Shown: in pieces, positions 33,974 to 45,385 of the stretch
Position numbering within the stretch: the first letter of the stretch is position 1
Layout: each line of letters begins with the position of its first letter
DNA from: Ramazzottius varieornatus
Lineage: Eukaryota > Tardigrada > Eutardigrada > Parachela > Ramazzottiidae
Reading direction: 5' to 3'
DNA: 64,000 nucleotides
NCBI GenBank assembly: GCA_001949185.1
Contig: BDGG01000007.1
Span: 565,017-629,016, forward strand
Position numbers and translations under genes: made by a program
Notes under the pieces: generated by a model
Databases searched by the model: none
What the model was told of the DNA's origin: nothing
Seen by the model: the letters and a program-made list of their open reading frames with translations, nothing else

Positions 33974-36900
33974 TCATGCGACGCGAGTCAGTTTGCGTTT
34001 GGTGTGGGGTGAGTACAAGAAAACAGGCACGTTGGTACGCTGCGAAGTCTGCGGATGGAGCTGCTCGCGAGGGTTACTCGAACTCTCACTCGACCTATAC
34101 ACGGCAGTGCGACGGTGCGTGGACGGACTGGCGCTTCGTGTGCGCTGGACATCGACACTGGGTCGCCGGACTGAAGTCCTGGACGGCCGGCGATTATGCC
34201 CATGATTATGGATGTGGTTGTGGTGACTTGGACGAGGTAAAGTGTTGTAGGTATACGAGCCATTGCGGGGGTTCCTCGACCAGTCGCTATGATGTGAGTC
34301 GTTGCTGATCAGACGAGAACCGGGAATGTTGCGCATGTCGGGGCTTTCGACGCGCTGGACGAAATAGCCTTGTTCTTCTTCTTTGCTCCTGGCGAACATC
34401 TCGTCCACGGTGCACCCGTACCTGCAAAGCATCAACTCTCATATTATGTTAAGCCAGTCAATTTTCCTGCGCCACCGGCTGTCTACAGCCTGAGGCGGCC
34501 AAGTGACTACCACTTGATCAAAGCGCTATAAAAATCAGTTTACGTCTTATCGTCCGCTCCTCCACACATCTCAAAGAACTTTTCATGCTATTTCCACTGA
34601 AATAAGGCAGTTTCACATCGGTTGGGACATAGTCTGAGAAAGTTGATCGGCGTGACTCCCGGAGGGGAAAATACCTTTTCATGACCAAAACCTTACTTTT
34701 AAGATTCCGTATTCGGCTATGAAGCCCCAGCTTGATCTTAACGCACGTGAGACTATGAAGCTTGTAGTTTAAAACCAAATAATACCACGAAATAGCCAAA
34801 CCAACTTGGCAAGAAAATCAAAACTGTTCAATTTGGCTATTTTGCTGGGAAATCCCTCTTTGCGGCAAAAATTGTTGCTCTTGCCTCAAACGGTAGATTC
34901 ATGCTTCCGACAATTTTCCATGTGGCCAGGTCCTTGTTCTCTTTTTTTGAATAAGATCACCGCACGCCGTCAACTGTAAACTCAAAAATGGATTTTGGAA
35001 ATGGACTCCGAAAACCACGAAAGTTGTTTGCAGTTTCCACTGTTCACCATGCCTGGTTTCACGCCGATTTCGACTTCCACTGGGCAGATTTCTAACCAGT
35101 TATCTTTTAGAAGGTTGCAAAAAGAATTCTAGACCAAAGATAATCAGTTTCGAAGTTGCGCAAAAACCCGGTCGAAGATGCTCTGATTTTATAGGTGGTA
35201 GTCACTTGGCCGCCTCGGGCTGTATAACAGTAATTGTACGTATTTAGTTTCAGTCCAAGACTATAAAATATCAGGTTTTAGAACAGTTTTAGTTTTTGTC
35301 CTGGTACTAGAATGAATCAACAGTCTAGTCCCTCGGACTGAAACTGAAAACACAAAGACTGATTCGCCCAGGCAGAAACTAAAACTAGAGCGAGAAGGTA
35401 CCGAAACTTTCGTGTGGAAACTGAAACTGAACACAACGCGGATCCATAGTCCAGGTGAAAATTCGACAATTATGTCTTGCGATGAGCTGGAATCATGCAT
35501 TTTTCCTATTATACAGTATATCATATCGTCGTAACTTAACCTGAAGGAAATGTCAGAAAAGCTGCTGTGGTGAGCTTTCAGCTTTACCCTAGTCAGACTC
35601 CACAGTGCTTTCCATACGAAGGATATAATCATCAGTTTCGGTCTATTTACCACAAACTATGAGGAAAAAGTTTACCTACCCGAATACTCCATCGTTGGCG
35701 ACTGCTTTCTCCACAGGCGCCGGTGCGAAATACCTTCGCGGTTGAGCAATCTGTTTCTCGTTGCAAGTCAGATAAATAGCCACGCCCAGTACGCCAATAA
35801 TGATCACACTGACCACCACGCTAATAATTACACTCTGCAACGTGGTCTTCTTCCAGCTGAAAGCCGGCTCGCAGTCAGCTTCATCAGCCTTGGTTATATT
35901 GCTGGGACAGTTTATCCGTTTATCACAGCGCAAATGGGCAGGTATACAGTATCCATCTCCGCAGTCGAACTCTGTTTTCATATCGCACGGTACTTTGATC
36001 GCTGTCAAAATTTAAAGTTCAATCAATCGTGAACATAAGGCGGAAACAGAGGATAAACTTACATGGTCGTAAGGCAGTGAAATAGCCATTAAAGTTATTT
36101 TCATTCAGCATGGTTGGATCGCTCATAAAGCGAAGATAAGCGCGTGATGAATCGACGCGTAATTCCTCGGCTGATCCACCGCAATACTGCCGGATACGTG
36201 TGAGGACATCCAACGTACCCTGATGTACATCGATAAAGTCCATATCACAGTCCTTCTCGTTGACTAACTTTATCTCCGTGAAGCGAAGCATAATCTACAT
36301 AGTAAGTGATACGGTTCAGTTCCAGCCAGAATAAAAAAAGCACATTTTTGATTGCCTTGATGAGGAAACGGGGTGATCACTGGCAAAAACGCTTGATGGG
36401 TTAGTTAACCGAATCACGACGTACTTGGCTACTGTTGTCAACGTTGATCTCGAATACGCAGTCCAGGGGGACTCCGTGAGCTTGAGCATCATTGATGAAT
36501 CGCTTGGGAATGGACGAAGCATTGATGAGGCCCTCGTTACCCTCCAGATGGATATGACACTCTAGAAAAAAGAAACAATCAAGTGCACTCGCTCAGGCAT
36601 CGCTCAGCCGACCTTGATGTTGATTCATGTCTGGTTCTCCACAACCATGAACGAATCGAAATTATCCAACGAGAAACTTGGTAGAAAAACGGCAAAACAG
36701 AAGTCGCAAAATTTTCGATTGTGCCAGCTTGTTGATGGTCAGGTCACGGGCGAACGGCCCTGACTAGATCGACACTTCGAAACCTACTGTGTTGGTTTTC
36801 ATTGAATACTATTGTACAAACAGCAAATTATAACGAAGTTGTGTATGCGGACTACTAAAAAAACGAATCACCGCCACAAATATTAGCAGCGTACCATGAT

Positions 36901-38427
36901 TCACGAATAATTCTTTATGAAAATTCCAAAAATATGTTTTTCCCGATTCGAAGTGTCGGTCTTTGGACTTTAAAATTTTGTAAGTTAACGATGACTTGCA
37001 GTTTCCTATTTTCATAAAAAGAGTGAATTTTAAGCTAAAATTTAGTTTTTTTCGACGCCCTACGTTTCCACAAGGACACAGGGCCGTTCGCCCCTGTTGA
37101 TGGTTAATCGATTCACCTAAACTTAAGATTTGAATTCGCAATTTTTTGTATTATGTTTTCTAAAACTTGTATGTTTGGAGACCTCGATCGTGTTGACTGT
37201 CACTGTAGTAGCTCACATACCAGTGGCATTCCAGGCACGTTGTTTACTAGGAAAAGGCACGTTGCGGTAAATTGCATAAAAACCATCCAGTTGAATGGCG
37301 TCGTCCGATTTGAAGCGTATCCGCATGTAGCGTGTGGTACTTCGGAGTTTCGGAGGGAATATCCGGCCACAGAAACGGCCTATTAGTGGCGAATAATTGT
37401 AAGGTCCGTCACGTACTTCCAGAAAGTCATACTGGCAAAAGCACTCAATAGGCTTCTTAAGCGGGAATGGACTGCGCAGCAGGTGGCAATCGCGACCTTC
37501 CACGTTGAAACGACCGCGAAATTCCAGCTCGATCACATGGTCCGCCGGGGCTGAAACAATTCGTAGAAACATTGTGGTAAAAAGTCGTAATACATGAATT
37601 CCCAGGCGTAAACGTTGCACTGAGCGAAAGCGAAACCGCGCCGAAGTCACTTAAAAAAATTGTCAAATTTGTGGTTTTGTTTTTCGAGTTTTTTGTCAAA
37701 GCCGAAAATACGGAAAGAATGTCCAAGTTAATGTGTCGGTTCTTCTCGTTACTTTGAGCAAGTCAGCTCTAGTTTGCTGTGACAGTTCAGAGCGTGGGTG
37801 GTTGTGTTAGGCGGGAAGCCGAGAACAGCAGCTGTTCTGTGATGAATGTTGATGACCAATTAGTATACTATTTCGGGTAAGCCGTCGAAGCAAATCGATT
37901 AGGTTGGTTGAGCAAAACGAAAAACGTGAAATATTTTCAGAAGAATTCAGAAGCAAACCAGCATACATGATTAAAGTTTCCATGTTCGTGACCAGGAAGT
38001 ACATACCAGTGATTAGTTTGTGGCAGTCCGTGTTATTTGGATAGGGTTCCGGGTAGAGAGGAGAAAAATAATCGGCGGTTGAAAGGCTGGACGATGTGGC
38101 GGCACAGTAGTCAACTTTTTCTTTATCTTCTTTCTGACAGTCTCCTGTAAAAAATGGCTAAAGCGAAGCCCGTGTATTCTGGAAGAAAATTTTTTGTACA
38201 CAAAATCGGTAGCCTCCTCATACGTTGTCAAAAAATTTGCCGAGAGTTATTACAGTAGAGTTGACCCATTTTTCAGCGTTTATAAACGTACCTCTCCTGA
38301 GACGTAACAAAAATAGAAAAATAAAGATAGTGGTACGTTTAGACGGAAAGTTGATTGAAGGTCCGATCCGGAAGGCAAACAGCGCTGCATAGCATTGTCG
38401 AATTATAAAGCATGTCGATTGCAGCAT
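33974..38427 (-). CDS. NETO-like CUB-CUB-LDLa transmembrane protein
   Basis: Seven exons on the minus strand: 38427-38292, 38144-38007, 37550-37221, 36561-36425, 36294-36063, 36001-35680, 34421-33974; 580 residues in one frame. Domains in order are a hydrophobic N terminus (about 31-41), CUB 1 (about 62-190), CUB 2 (about 202-323), one LDLa module (about 330-369), a membrane helix (about 378-402), and a 175-residue Arg/His/Ser-rich cytoplasmic tail. This is the architecture of neuropilin- and tolloid-like proteins (NETO1/2, fly Neto, worm SOL-2/LEV-10 group), auxiliary subunits that cluster or tune ionotropic receptors at synapses. Intron 3 and intron 6 each hold an inverted-repeat element. 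The first exon is the least certain because its signal sequence is unusual. The gene is tail to tail with the LDLa-LRR receptor, 181 bases apart. Confidence 0.85.
34478..35231. mobile_element. Terminal-inverted-repeat element in NETO-like intron 6
   Basis: Left terminus 34478-34535 and right terminus 35184-35231 are inverted copies (shared core GGCGGCCAAGTGACTACCAC, then TATAAAA). About 650 bases lie between, with no coding frame. It is consistent with a non-autonomous DNA transposon inserted in the intron. Confidence 0.65.
36727..37115. repeat. Inverted repeat in NETO-like intron 3
   Basis: GGGCGAACGGCCCTG near 36747 recurs inverted near 37080, with CAACAGG/GATGGTCAGG-like flanks. About 320 bases lie between and are A/T-rich. 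It may be another small transposon remnant. Confidence 0.45.
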
Positions 38428-40045
38428 CACTTCCCGTATTGACTGAGAACCCACAGTTGACGACTACAAGTGCTTAAATCCTTGTCCACATCCAGCCTGT
38501 AGCGAGCAGTCCCTTTTCCCGTTACGCAAAGGCCGTGCACTACACTGGCAACCATTTGATCCAATTTGCCCGCACACAAAGGCGACCGTCTGCTGCTGTT
38601 CACTCTGCACTAATCAGAGATCGAACATAGCCATAATAATTAGACGCTCATTTGTCGTCACATGAAGGAATTCGAGAGCCTTCTCCACATTGCAACATGT
38701 TTCGCTCAAAACGCCGTGACGGAAATATATTATAGACACAGTAGGCCGTCGCCGTAATGTTTACACTGCCGAAAGAGAAGAACGTCGAGAAGCAAGTCAT
38801 TGAAGTCAAAGATATCTCCGTTGCCGCCGTCTTGAAGGCTTCCTGTCTTGTTCTTGCTTGCGGCAGCCGGCATGCAACGCAGTAGTGTTTCTTCGGGGGT
38901 AATTTTAACGTATGATTACGTGTTCCAAGACTGCCTTCTCCGCTTTATATTTCCGTCATGCCGGCTATGATCCGTCGACTTCATCTGGAATTATAGTACA
39001 ACAGTGGCGCAATGGACGAGACATACGCATCTCCTTGTTGTCAGCTTCATTTTGGATTATTGTCGCTTGATTCCTCCAACTGGGGATTAGCCAAAAGACA
39101 GTTGCCGCTGACTGAAGCATGACAGTTTTCATTACACGCTGAGCTGCACACAAACCACTAGGCCTTCCGCTCCGATTAGCCATCAAACCCAGCTATCTGC
39201 TTGTTGAACAGATAACCACAAAGAACCCAGTGAAGTAACGTACCGATCTCTTGATAGTTCATATCCCACCAAAACTTCCTCGTCCGCTCAAACACGGAAC
39301 AAATTCTACAGCAAATTCCGACCAAAAAAACGTGGAAACGGGCCTGTTTCGAGGGATTTCATAGATGGTCAATGAAACACAAACAAGATTTCCGAAGGCG
39401 CGAAAACTTGATGAGCAATCGCTTTCAACAATTTGTGAATACAAGAATCGGCTTCTCATATTCTTTCTATGAACCTAACCAGAAAAACCATCAAGTTGCA
39501 TATACTAATTGGAACAGTTCTCCGCGGAAGCCCAGTTGAGAGAAAGGGATTAACGGCGATAAACGAAGCCACGCAACATAAAGCAACGAAGTCGCGGACG
39601 AAGCCGAGAGGCAGATAAGCCTCCCCTGCAGCTTGATGTGGGGCAATTGGATGGGAAGGGAACAGGCATGAGTGACGTCTGCTAATGGCGTCCCAGTCTG
39701 GAGTGCACTACTTCGTGGGCAATATTAACTAGCCACATTAGTGGCAAGTGGAAAGTTGCCGCCAGACAGTTGGCTTCCCGTGGTTCCCGTACTCGACAAT
39801 AGGCCTACGTCAATCATCTATCATATCCCACATTCGACAGGCTGTCATATCTGCATTGTGAATATTTCATAAGTTTGACACTGGATTATGGATGTATTTC
39901 ACACGTCCCAAAGACGATGGCAAAACCGGCGATTCGATACTCATATTCTAAACTATCGATATTATTAACCCTCGTTCTTCCAGTAAGAAGAATACAAATA
40001 AATAACATTTTTTCTGATAAAACAATATATATTCAACAGGGGAAA
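38428..40045. other. Spacer between the two minus-strand membrane protein genes
   Basis: I see no gene. It should hold the promoter of the NETO-like gene and the 3' end of the next gene. No AATAAA is seen in the expected orientation. Confidence 0.35.
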
Positions 40046-41471
40046 TTAGGCTTCGGTAGTATTCAACCACGTTTCATCGCTAATCGAGAATAGCGAGCCT
40101 GCCGGCGATCTAGCGACGGTCTGTATGTTCATTGTAGATTGTGACGTGGAAGAAGGCAGAGGCTGTATTGTAGTTGTTGCGGCTATCGACTCATGATCAG
40201 CGGGCTGCATCGTGTCGTGGAAAGCGCCACCTGTGTAGTCTGGAGCGTACCCTTGATTTTCGAAAGCAACTGTGGAGCTAGTTGCAGAGCTGTTCCCAAA
40301 ACTAATGCGACCGCTACTGTAGACCAGCTTCTTGCTTTCCCATATCTTACGATAGTACTGGGCAATGATAAGGAAGATAACCACCAGAACGACAGCGGCG
40401 ATAAACATGAAGACGATACCAATCAACAGCTCAATACTTATCAACCGACCTACAACACGGAACGGTCACCACCCGTAAACAGGAAACGCATTGGATCAGT
40501 GGCATTCTTACACTCAGGATTCCATTGACTTCCCTGCAGCGTTGAAACTACGCGGGTGTTTGACATAGTAACGTTGTCGATCTCAGGGAAAGTTTCGTTC
40601 AACTGATGCGATGGACAAACCACGCGATCCGAGTCCTCCGACGCGTCACACATTTGTCTGCGTGGAACGAAACCGTTTAAGGTAGGACACCATAAATCGT
40701 CACCATTCTCCGAACCTTCAGAAGAATCATCTGTGTAAATTGGTATAAGCAAGTCCAGCATGAAATTGTCTGTACCGGTAAGGACTACGAAGTCCATGAC
40801 GAGCGGTCTGACGGAGTTTACCCTAGACGTGGAATTTGTTCTGTATGTTATAGTGAGAGCGGTGACTCGCATCTCCGCATTCAGGGAGAAGTCGTTGGTC
40901 AGGACTTGTTCGCAGGACGAGGGTAAGCCTTCGTTACACGTGGTGTTGTTGGACAGAGTCTTCACCCACAGAATCGAATCTAGAGGGGCTATGTTCGACG
41001 AATTAGGATGGTACCTGTGGTGCTCGTGAAAATCGACAACTTCATCTTCGAGTAAGTCGACTGACCTGCAAAGCAAAGCCTGCATCAGTCGTTTTCTCGA
41101 GACAAATTGAGTTGAATGTTCGAACAGAAAGTTATACTTTACGTTGAAGTAAATGAAAGAGTGGCCAAATGATTCGCACGACGCACTGTCGAGGACGATT
41201 TTCACTTGACAGCTGGTATCACTTGGACGTTTGTTAAATTCCATGGTTCCTACTCTTCCTGCTACACCAGTTTGACACGGTAGAACGATCCGACGCTCAG
41301 CACAGTCGTCTCCCAGATTATCTGCAAAACACTTCGCCATGTTTCGAGAAAACTAAACTTGATATTCAGAGGAATAAACCCACAGTAAACGGGACGAACG
41401 CCCTCTACGGTCGGCTGAATAAAAGCAAGTGCACTGAGAAGAAGAAAATGGACCGAGTACGAAAACTCCAT
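40046..41471 (-). CDS. Single-pass membrane protein with CUB-like and LDLa-like parts
   Basis: Exons on the minus strand: 41471-41384, 41321-40512, 40449-40046; 433 residues. A 63-base in-phase segment (41142-41080) with GT...AG ends may be a further intron, giving 412 residues. A signal peptide (about 1-25, FLLLSALAFIQPTVEG) leads into a Cys-containing ectodomain with a weak CUB-like start (GTMEFNKRPSDTSCQVKIVL) and an LDLa-like remnant (CPTLNGFVPRRQMCDASEDSDRVVC). A membrane helix follows (LLIGIVFMFIAAVVLVVIFLIIA) with a 100-residue Ser/Thr-rich tail. The last junction, GAG T|GTAAGA to TTGTAG, gives a 62-base intron typical of this window. The family is not identified. Position beside the NETO-like gene suggests a diverged relative or partner, which is inference only. 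Confidence 0.75.
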
Positions 41472-42983
41472 TGTCACAATACGGTCGACTCCTGCTCGTT
41501 CTCAAATGTAGTCGATCCTTCTTCACGCTAATTAGCGAGGGGGAGAGGTGGTTCGACAACCCAGCAGAGGTCCGACGCGCCGTACCACTGTTGACGCCGA
41601 TAACAGATACACCGCACTCAAGTCTGACTAATCTTGCCAACTTTGTTTCTGGCCTTGCACTACACGGAACAATGGAGATAATCTTAGCACTCAGACACTG
41701 CACGCTGCAGATATTCGGCAGTGATGGCTATATCTAACTAGCTAAATAATCATGTCAGTTACGAGGTATTGTATAGCCCGGTAGCTTTCTGGTATCATAA
41801 GATTGAACGTTCTGTGAAAATCTTGACGCCCTGCTTGCCAAACTTGACTTTGCGGTTGGAAAGAAACACGAGGTGCGCTAACAAGATGTAGAGTGTAATA
41901 ACTCAGCTGTTTCCGGAAATCTAACGCCACCAGTAGGCTCGAGAGTCATGACGGAGCATCCCTTCTGGCATCTTATCATAAACGTCAAAGCTTTAACAAT
42001 AATGCACCACTGGCGTCAAACGCCCTAGTCTCCTCTCAAATCTATGAAAGACACGGGGTGAGCATGGATAACTAAATGGTTTCATTCACTTGCTCGCCGG
42101 TAGATACTTCTGCTTCGTCACCAGCTTTTTGGTGTTCGGTCAAACTGAGCAGCGACATTGGCGGTATTGAGTTTAGCGTTAGACCGCATCAGTGCTTAAG
42201 CTTCTTTCGAAGTTTCTCGCTTGGATTACTGTTTGCCAAGAAACACTTCGTAAGTGCGTGCGTATCGGTGACAAAGCAAATGGGGCTCTCCGAAACTCGA
42301 GCTTAAAGAAATTGCTGGTTTTCGACTCGTTAGTAAATTGTCATGCCAGCCGTACGGAACCGCCCTCGCAACAGACTTCAGATCCCCAAGGAGGTTCTCG
42401 CTGCATAGTATAATGCATCGGTATGTTATTGCTGATTACTATTTCATTGGTAATCCGTGCGGCCATGATTCGCCCGTTAATGTTCATCAGTGCGGAATAA
42501 TGATCAGTGCTGATGTCTGGCAAACGACGAAGCAGGTCATGACCCAAATGCTCGAACTCCCCTAATTACAGGGCTTACAAAGGTTCATCTTACCGGATAA
42601 GTCCGGTAAGATAAACCAGACCGGAACAGCGCAGATAGGTTGTTGGGTAAATCGGGCGTAAATGTTTTCCTGGTACTGTTGTTTTCTCGTAAGCAACGCT
42701 TATCGAAGAACCTTGATGGGCCATTTTCTTTGCTTACAATCTCGACAGAACAAGAGAGTGCGACGTCTTGATGGAACTAACCGGACATAGGATACAGTTT
42801 CCGCTTTCCAGGATCTGCGTCAAGTTCATTATATCGAGACACGTTCATGTTCATGTTCTGGCGCAGTTGTTCACTAGAGTCAGATTTTTCCGCGTTGTCA
42901 TTACCCGACCTTCTACATATTACCGAATTGATTGGCTCTGCTCTGTGCCGATTTTTCCCGTGACACTATCAAAACTTCCAGGA
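41472..42983. other. Region upstream of the orphan GPCR
   Basis: Apart from the GPCR relic at 42594-42800 I find no gene. A perfect 10-base inverted repeat with a 4-base loop (TCTTACCGGA...TCCGGTAAGA, 42588-42611) sits at the boundary of the relic. Confidence 0.4.
42594..42800 (+). pseudogene. Relic of a duplicated GPCR 3' end (upstream)
   Basis: This segment matches the last intron and final exon of the GPCR at 42984-44019 (compare 43789-43985): GTCCGGTAAG, then GTACTGTT..TTCTCGT, CTTATCGAAGAACC and GGAACTAACCGGAC. It includes the intron, so it arose by DNA duplication rather than retroposition. Small indels break the frame. Confidence 0.8.
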
Positions 42984-44019
42984 ATGAATAACACGACATT
43001 TTCCTCCAATACAGAACTCGGCTGGGTTGGTGTCAACGCAGTCCTTCATTGCTTTGCTCTTCTGACCAACTTGACCTTTGTCATGGTGGCTGTCATTGAT
43101 CGAACAGGTCTTGCTGGACCTCGGCTTCTCATTCTAAACCTGGCAGTGTGCGGCCTTATCCTCTCTGCCGGTTGGTATCCAGCCACAACCTTCATGGCTC
43201 AACGCTGGCAGCCTGACCCTCCGCCTTCTTGCTCATTCTTCGCAGGCACCATCTTCTTCGTCACTGCCACCAACTGGTCCGATGTCCCGCTGGCTATCAA
43301 CCGCATCGTGGCCATCTGTTTCCCACTCTACTATCGCTCGTTCAACACCCGGCTAGTTTCCTGCGTCATGATCATTTTGAGCTGGGTCGTTCCGCTGGCG
43401 CTGGTCCTTCTGACGTTCTTTAGAATTGGCGCGGCTTTTGTTGGTGCGCCATATGGTACATGCGTCATTCGAGCTCTTCGGCCTTTCGGAAAAATTTACA
43501 GTTTTGTTCCGGCAGTCATTCCGTTCGCGCTAGTTGGATTGGCGTGCTGTGAGCTGTTCACAGCGGCCCACCTGAAGACAAGGGTTTCCAATAAGTTGTC
43601 TACCAGATCGAAGCGGCTACTCAAGCGACGGTTGAATATTGCTACAGCCATGTTGGCTACCTTGATGTGGCACGTGCTGATGTCCTTTCCGATCATTTAC
43701 GTGTCATATGGCTTGCCGCAGGTCATTTCACAGAAACCATGGCTGGGCAACGTAATACGAGGCTGCACCACGCTGGAATTTGCGATTAGTCCGGTAAGTT
43801 AAACCAGACAGAGATAACGAAAAGATTGATAGATTATTGGGTGAATTTGGCGTTAATGTTTTGCAGGTACTGTTTCTTCTCGTCAGCAAAGCTTATCGAA
43901 GAACCTTAATGCGCCATCCTCTGTGTTCACGATCTCGACAAAATAAGAGAGTAGGACCTCTCAGTGGAACTAACCGGACTTACAATCCATCTGAGCTAGG
44001 CTTGGCACGGATAAGATAG
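42984..44019 (+). CDS. Rhodopsin-class orphan G protein-coupled receptor
   Basis: Exons 42984-43793 and 43867-44019; 320 residues. N-glycosylation sites occur near the N terminus (MNNTT). Seven hydrophobic segments are visible: TM1 about VLHCFALLTNLTFVMVAVI, TM2 LLILNLAVCGLILSAGW, TM3 ending NRIVAI, TM4 MIILSWVVPLALVLL, TM5 FVPAVIPFALVGL, TM6 ATAMLATLMWHVLMSF, TM7 EFAISPVLFLL. TM3 has NRI where DRY is usual, and TM7 has SPVLF where NPxxY is usual. The Cys pair expected at TM3 and ECL2 is present (CSFFAG, GTCVIR). The ligand is unknown. A longer in-frame reading upstream starts at 42768, but it overlaps the duplicated relic, so I prefer ATG 42984. Confidence 0.8.
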
Positions 44020-44609
44020 GTCTTTATTCATTTTCTATCCGTGGATTTCGTGTTTTCGGGTAAAAAAGTGGATAAGGACGAAAAAACCGGATAAGAACCA
44101 CAGCACTTTGACTGATTGTTCGCATTCATCATTATAATTATTAATCATTTGATCTATATAATTTGATTGTTAACTTTTTGATTGGCTGCTACGTAGTAAA
44201 GGTCAACTGCCCTAATTTTTCTTAGTATTGGTCCATCTTTTCATGGTTTACACAATAGCGGATAACTTTTAATGGTGAGTATGTATTCTTGTTGTTGTGT
44301 ACGCCGCTGTTTGTCTTGAGTTTCCTGTTTCCCACTCTTGTTACGTGCAACGGTTCGATGAAGGTGCCATGTGCAGACAAGGTCACCTGCAGAAACGGTC
44401 ACCTGCGGACAGGTGCCCACCCATCTTCGTTCCCAATTAGAGTTGAACGTATTCGATTGCTGTGCGGAAGTGATACCGACAACTTCTCGGGCTGGGCCTT
44501 CCGAAGATCAAGCAGCAGTAACTATTTCCCCATCTCCAGCTAGTGGCTCTAACCAGTATGGAGGACGAGCGAATGCGTAGACGCACAGGGTTTGCGAGTA
44601 CAGTCCTGC

Positions 44610-44790
44610 GGCTCGGTCGAATACGCAATTAGCCCGGTAAGCCAGACAGGAAGTAGGTCAGATACTGGTCACGTTTCAGATCCGCTGGAAAACATCTATT
44701 TTGCGGAGCCTTTTTCTCCTTATCAGCAACTCGTTCAGAAGAATCTTGAAGCGTCATCTATTGTCTACTGGGATTTCCGGGGACCATAAA
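44610..44790 (+). pseudogene. Relic of a duplicated GPCR 3' end (downstream)
   Basis: GAATACGCAATTAGCCCGGTAAG repeats the TM7-coding end (EYAISP) and donor of the GPCR. After a diverged intron come TTTTTCTCCTTATCAGCAA and AGAATCTTGAAGCGTCATCT, matching its last exon. The frame is broken and no upstream GPCR helices are left. Confidence 0.65.
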
Positions 44791-45020
44791 ACTGCGCCGC
44801 TTAGTCGATGTATCCGCACCGCTAGGGCGCCCCATTGGGAAGAATGAGTTGGCACGCATAACATGTTCCCACTCGCCTTACTGTTATTTGGCCGTCGCAA
44901 ACTATCAATATGTAGCGGCGACATTCTTTCACTTCTCCACGATGCTTTACACCTTCAACGACAAGGCTTCTTTTGTCCAGTTCAAGAAATTAGGATTCAG
45001 CAAGCCTTTGTCATGTTAAG

Positions 45021-45169
45021 TACGAGGAGAGAGGTCTTACTTTGCCCAGCGTACAACTTTGCGCATGTACGTCACCTCTACGTCACGAAGCCTAAGAAGC
45101 CTGCACGTAGCTCGTGACGTAGAGTGAGGAAAGTTGTACGCTGAGCAAAGTAAGACCTTGCTCCTCGTA
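45021..45169. mobile_element. 149-bp palindromic MITE-like element
   Basis: The left half (45021-45090) and right half (45110-45169) are inverted near-copies, starting TACGAGGAG and carrying GGTCTTACTTTGC, AGCGTACAACTTT and CTACGTCACGA. The loop is about 20 bases. The ends read TA..TA, compatible with a TA target-site duplication. Confidence 0.8.
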
Positions 45170-45385
45170 ATCAAATAAATATACGACTGCTCGAGTTCTA
45201 ATTTGCTCTGAATTTGCTTAATTTGTTTTGACTATCGTGTTTGATAAAATGACAGCCAGAGACATACCAGGACACTGTATCAGACATGTGAAGTCTCCTT
45301 TCGCGCATATTTATACCTGTCCTTCAGAGCACAACGCTTGTCGCGACTTATGTTCATCTCAACCGCAAGTGAGCAATTCCCAACC

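Larger units (their letters stand above)
44020..45385. other. Region between GPCR and GH3 pseudogene
   Basis: It contains the downstream GPCR relic (44610-44790) and a large palindromic element (45021-45169), listed separately. I see no intact gene. Confidence 0.4.

Noticed and set aside
33943-34308. Plus-strand frames opposite the NETO-like last exon
   Set aside because: They are antisense to the Arg/His/Ser-rich tail and have no family signature.
41080-41142. 63-base intron in the second minus-strand membrane protein gene
   Set aside because: Not modelled as spliced: it has GT...AG ends and typical size, but it is also open in frame, so the sequence does not decide.
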